From positions 1 through 8,539 of the forward strand of contig DLBG01000125.1 in NCBI GenBank assembly GCA_002494135.1: DNA of 8,539 nucleotides, given 5' to 3'. Position numbers and translations under genes: made by a program. This stretch comes from Lachnospiraceae bacterium UBA7027 (GTDB taxonomy: Bacteria > Bacillota > Clostridia > Lachnospirales > Lachnospiraceae). This document shows positions 6,417 to 8,539 of this stretch, one piece after another. How positions within the stretch are numbered: the stretch's first letter is position 1; each line of letters begins with the position of its first letter. Below the pieces are notes generated by a model. That model ran no database searches, had not been told where the DNA came from, and saw only the letters and a list, made by a program, of their open reading frames with translations.

Positions 6417-6428
6417 ACCGGAGAGAAT

Positions 6429-8539
6429 ATGCTGTTTCGTAAAGTTTTAAGAGATTTAAAACAGAATGCGGTTCAGTTCCTTGCAATTTTCGTTATGACT
6501 TTTTTTGCTCTCTTCGTAGTAGGCGGTTTTGACGGGGATTCAACCGGTGAGAGATATTCGATTGACGAGTATTTTTCCGATACGAATTTTAAGGATCTGG
6601 ATATTCAGGGAGACGTTTTCAATGCCTCCCTGATTTCGATGCTTGAGAATACGGAAGGCGTAAAAAGCGTAAACGGAATCCGTCATGGTGCCGGAAAGGT
6701 GAATTTAAGCGGAACCGATTATCTTGCCGTGATCAGTTATATCGACAAAAACGATGTCAGTTCGATGCTGATTTCCGAGGGCGAGGAATTCATTCCGGGT
6801 GCGGAGGGCGTCTGGGTGGAAGAGCAGTTTGCAAAACCGCTTGGAATTCATGTCGGCGATGTCATTACCATACAAACGGAAAATGTGAATTTTAAGGAAA
6901 CGGTAAGGGGCATCGGGTACTGCCCGGAATATCTGTACTATGTTCCGAACGATACTTATCCGGAGCCGGTTTACGGCGAGCATACTTTCCTGATTATGGA
7001 TATTTCCCAGGCACCCGGAGAGGTATATTTCGATCAGATGATTGTGGACCTTGCCGATGTAAAGGGACAGAGTGAAAGTCTTACCGATGCGGATATTCGT
7101 ACCATGGAAATCATGCGGGATGAAGTGGCGGAGAAAATCGACAACCGGAATGTTGTCGTCAAGACCAAAACAGAAGATGAACTGTATCATCTTTACGTCG
7201 GATCACTGAATTCAACCGATGTTCTTGCAACCGTATTTCCAACGATTTTCCTTGCTGTAGCCTGTCTCGGAATTGTCAGTACAATGACCAGACTGACCTC
7301 GAAACAAAGAACGCAGATCGGAACCTTAAAAGCCCTTGGTTTTTCCAGAAAAACCATTACACTGCATTATCTTTCATATTCATTCGTGATTTCCGCAGTG
7401 GCTGCGGTTCTCGGAATTTTCCTGGGAGATTACTTACTCGGTACGTATTTAACCGATTTAACACTGTACTATTACCAGAATCCTTATATGCGCATCCAGC
7501 TTTCGTTTAAGAGCGTATATATGGCTTTCATTGCAGTCGGATTGTGTGTATTAATTACATTTTACTGTACAAGGCGGTTGCTTAGGGAAAATGCGTCCGA
7601 CATTTTAAGACCGGAAGCACCCAAAGGAGTGGGAAGCGGATTTTTCGAAAAGACACCGATCTGGAAAATGCTTGCTTTCGGAACGAGATGGAATATCAGG
7701 GATATCAGAAAGAATAAGTTAAGGACACTTCTTTCCGTATTCGGTGTAATGGTTTGTTCGATGTTGCTCTTCGCAGCGGTGGGATTCTATGAATGCATGG
7801 AAGAACAGGTTGACTGGATGTATGACGATTTGATTCTGGCGAATGGCAAGATTACCTTCGAAGACAGTGTCGGATACGGAACGATCAGCGATTATGCCAA
7901 AGAGTATCACGGACAGATGGTTCAGTTTGATAACGTAACCTTATATACCAAAGATCAGGAGTATATCCGTTTCTTAATGGTTGTGGATGAGGGAAATCTG
8001 TATCGCATCATGGATGAAAAGTTATCCTACATGGAGATTCCGAAAAGCGGAGTTTTGGTTACCACAAAAACGGCGGAAAATCTGAACCTTCAGATTGGTG
8101 ACGAGATTTCCTGGAGAATTCCGGGAGACAGGGAAACATATACAGCCAGGGTTTCTGGATTTATCAGACAGGCAACGGATCAGGGAATCCTTTTAAGCCG
8201 TGCCGCATTCGAAGAAGTCAGGGGAGAATTTCGCCCCAGCATTGTTTACACCATGATGAGTGTTCCGAAAGAACTTCAGTCAAGACCTGAAATTGTGGCC
8301 GTAAATGACAGGCAGAGCCTGAAGGATATCCTGATTGCTTCTCACTCGACCGGATATGCGATTACGGGTATTCTGATCGTGATGGCGGTCATCATGGGAG
8401 TCGTGGTATTGTATAATCTCGGTGTTCTTTCCTATGCGGAGAAGATCCGCGAAATTGCCACCATGAAGGTACTGGGCTTTCAGTCCGTGAAAATTCGGAT
8501 GATACTGATGCAGCAAAATCTGACGATTACCGGAATCGG
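6429..8539 (+). CDS. FtsX-like ABC exporter permease with two MacB-type modules, 3' end missing
   Basis: The frame is open from ATG 6429 to the window edge (703 full codons plus two bases), so the C-terminus is not seen. The start is preceded by GGAG (6420-6423), five bases away, and lies 12 bp after the adaptor stop. Predicted layout: TM1 about 14-34; an extracytoplasmic domain about 35-260; an FtsX core with TM2 about 265-286, the conserved cytoplasmic loop KQRTQIGTLKALGF (292-305), TM3 about 313-338 and TM4 about 362-382; then a second module with TM5 about 431-455, a second external domain, TM6 about 640-668, and the repeated loop YAEKIREIATMKVLGF just before the end. This duplicated FtsX arrangement suggests a single-chain eight-TM permease serving two ATPase subunits. 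With the ATPase and adaptor it makes a MacAB-like exporter for peptides, lipids or glycolipids; the cargo is not identifiable. Confidence 0.92.
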   Translation, partial: MLFRKVLRDLKQNAVQFLAIFVMTFFALFVVGGFDGDSTGERYSIDEYFSDTNFKDLDIQGDVFNASLISMLENTEGVKSVNGIRHGAGKVNLSGTDYLAVISYIDKNDVSSMLISEGEEFIPGAEGVWVEEQFAKPLGIHVGDVITIQTENVNFKETVRGIGYCPEYLYYVPNDTYPEPVYGEHTFLIMDISQAPGEVYFDQMIVDLADVKGQSESLTDADIRTMEIMRDEVAEKIDNRNVVVKTKTEDELYHLYVGSLNSTDVLATVFPTIFLAVACLGIVSTMTRLTSKQRTQIGTLKALGFSRKTITLHYLSYSFVISAVAAVLGIFLGDYLLGTYLTDLTLYYYQNPYMRIQLSFKSVYMAFIAVGLCVLITFYCTRRLLRENASDILRPEAPKGVGSGFFEKTPIWKMLAFGTRWNIRDIRKNKLRTLLSVFGVMVCSMLLFAAVGFYECMEEQVDWMYDDLILANGKITFEDSVGYGTISDYAKEYHGQMVQFDNVTLYTKDQEYIRFLMVVDEGNLYRIMDEKLSYMEIPKSGVLVTTKTAENLNLQIGDEISWRIPGDRETYTARVSGFIRQATDQGILLSRAAFEEVRGEFRPSIVYTMMSVPKELQSRPEIVAVNDRQSLKDILIASHSTGYAITGILIVMAVIMGVVVLYNLGVLSYAEKIREIATMKVLGFQSVKIRMILMQQNLTITGI

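Noticed and set aside
6705..7190. A 161-codon minus-strand frame
   Set aside because: It is antisense to the first external domain of the permease. The permease frame is continuous and has conserved FtsX motifs on both sides.

Overview
The window reads as a chromosomal stretch of an anaerobic Gram-positive Firmicute, most likely a Lachnospiraceae/Clostridia relative. This is inferred from AG-rich ribosome binding sites, a sigma-A type promoter, a class I cyclic-di-GMP riboswitch with an intrinsic terminator, and protein families common in that group. No database search was possible, so the taxon is an inference. All supported genes lie on the + strand.

Layout. (1) Positions 1-837 hold the 3' part of a SIR2-family gene resembling the macrodomain-associated class M sirtuins (SirTM). 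(2) Positions 838-943 are a short intergenic region with an 11-bp-phased repeat, an inverted repeat and a weak promoter candidate. (3) Positions 944-2407 encode a polytopic membrane protein with a C-terminal PP2C/SpoIIE-type serine phosphatase domain. (4) Positions 2408-2698 are a rich regulatory leader: a consensus promoter (TTGACA, 17 bp, TATAAT), a c-di-GMP-I (GEMM-I) riboswitch aptamer, a strong intrinsic terminator, and a short stretch resembling the start of the downstream HTH gene. (5) Positions 2699-3946 encode a condensation-domain-like (HxxxDG) acyltransferase. (6) Positions 4016-4231 encode a small excisionase/MerR-like HTH protein. (7) From 4233 to the end of the window lies a MacAB-like export system: ABC ATPase, membrane-fusion adaptor, and a two-module FtsX-type permease cut off by the window edge.

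How it may fit together. The riboswitch plus terminator should make transcription of the acyltransferase depend on c-di-GMP. No terminator or convincing promoter is visible between the acyltransferase and the permease, and the last four genes are tightly packed or nearly so. Transcripts that escape the terminator could therefore also cover the HTH protein and the exporter. A plausible but unproven model is a c-di-GMP-controlled unit that acylates a metabolite, lipid or glycan and exports a product across the membrane. The sirtuin and the phosphatase look like separate upstream units.
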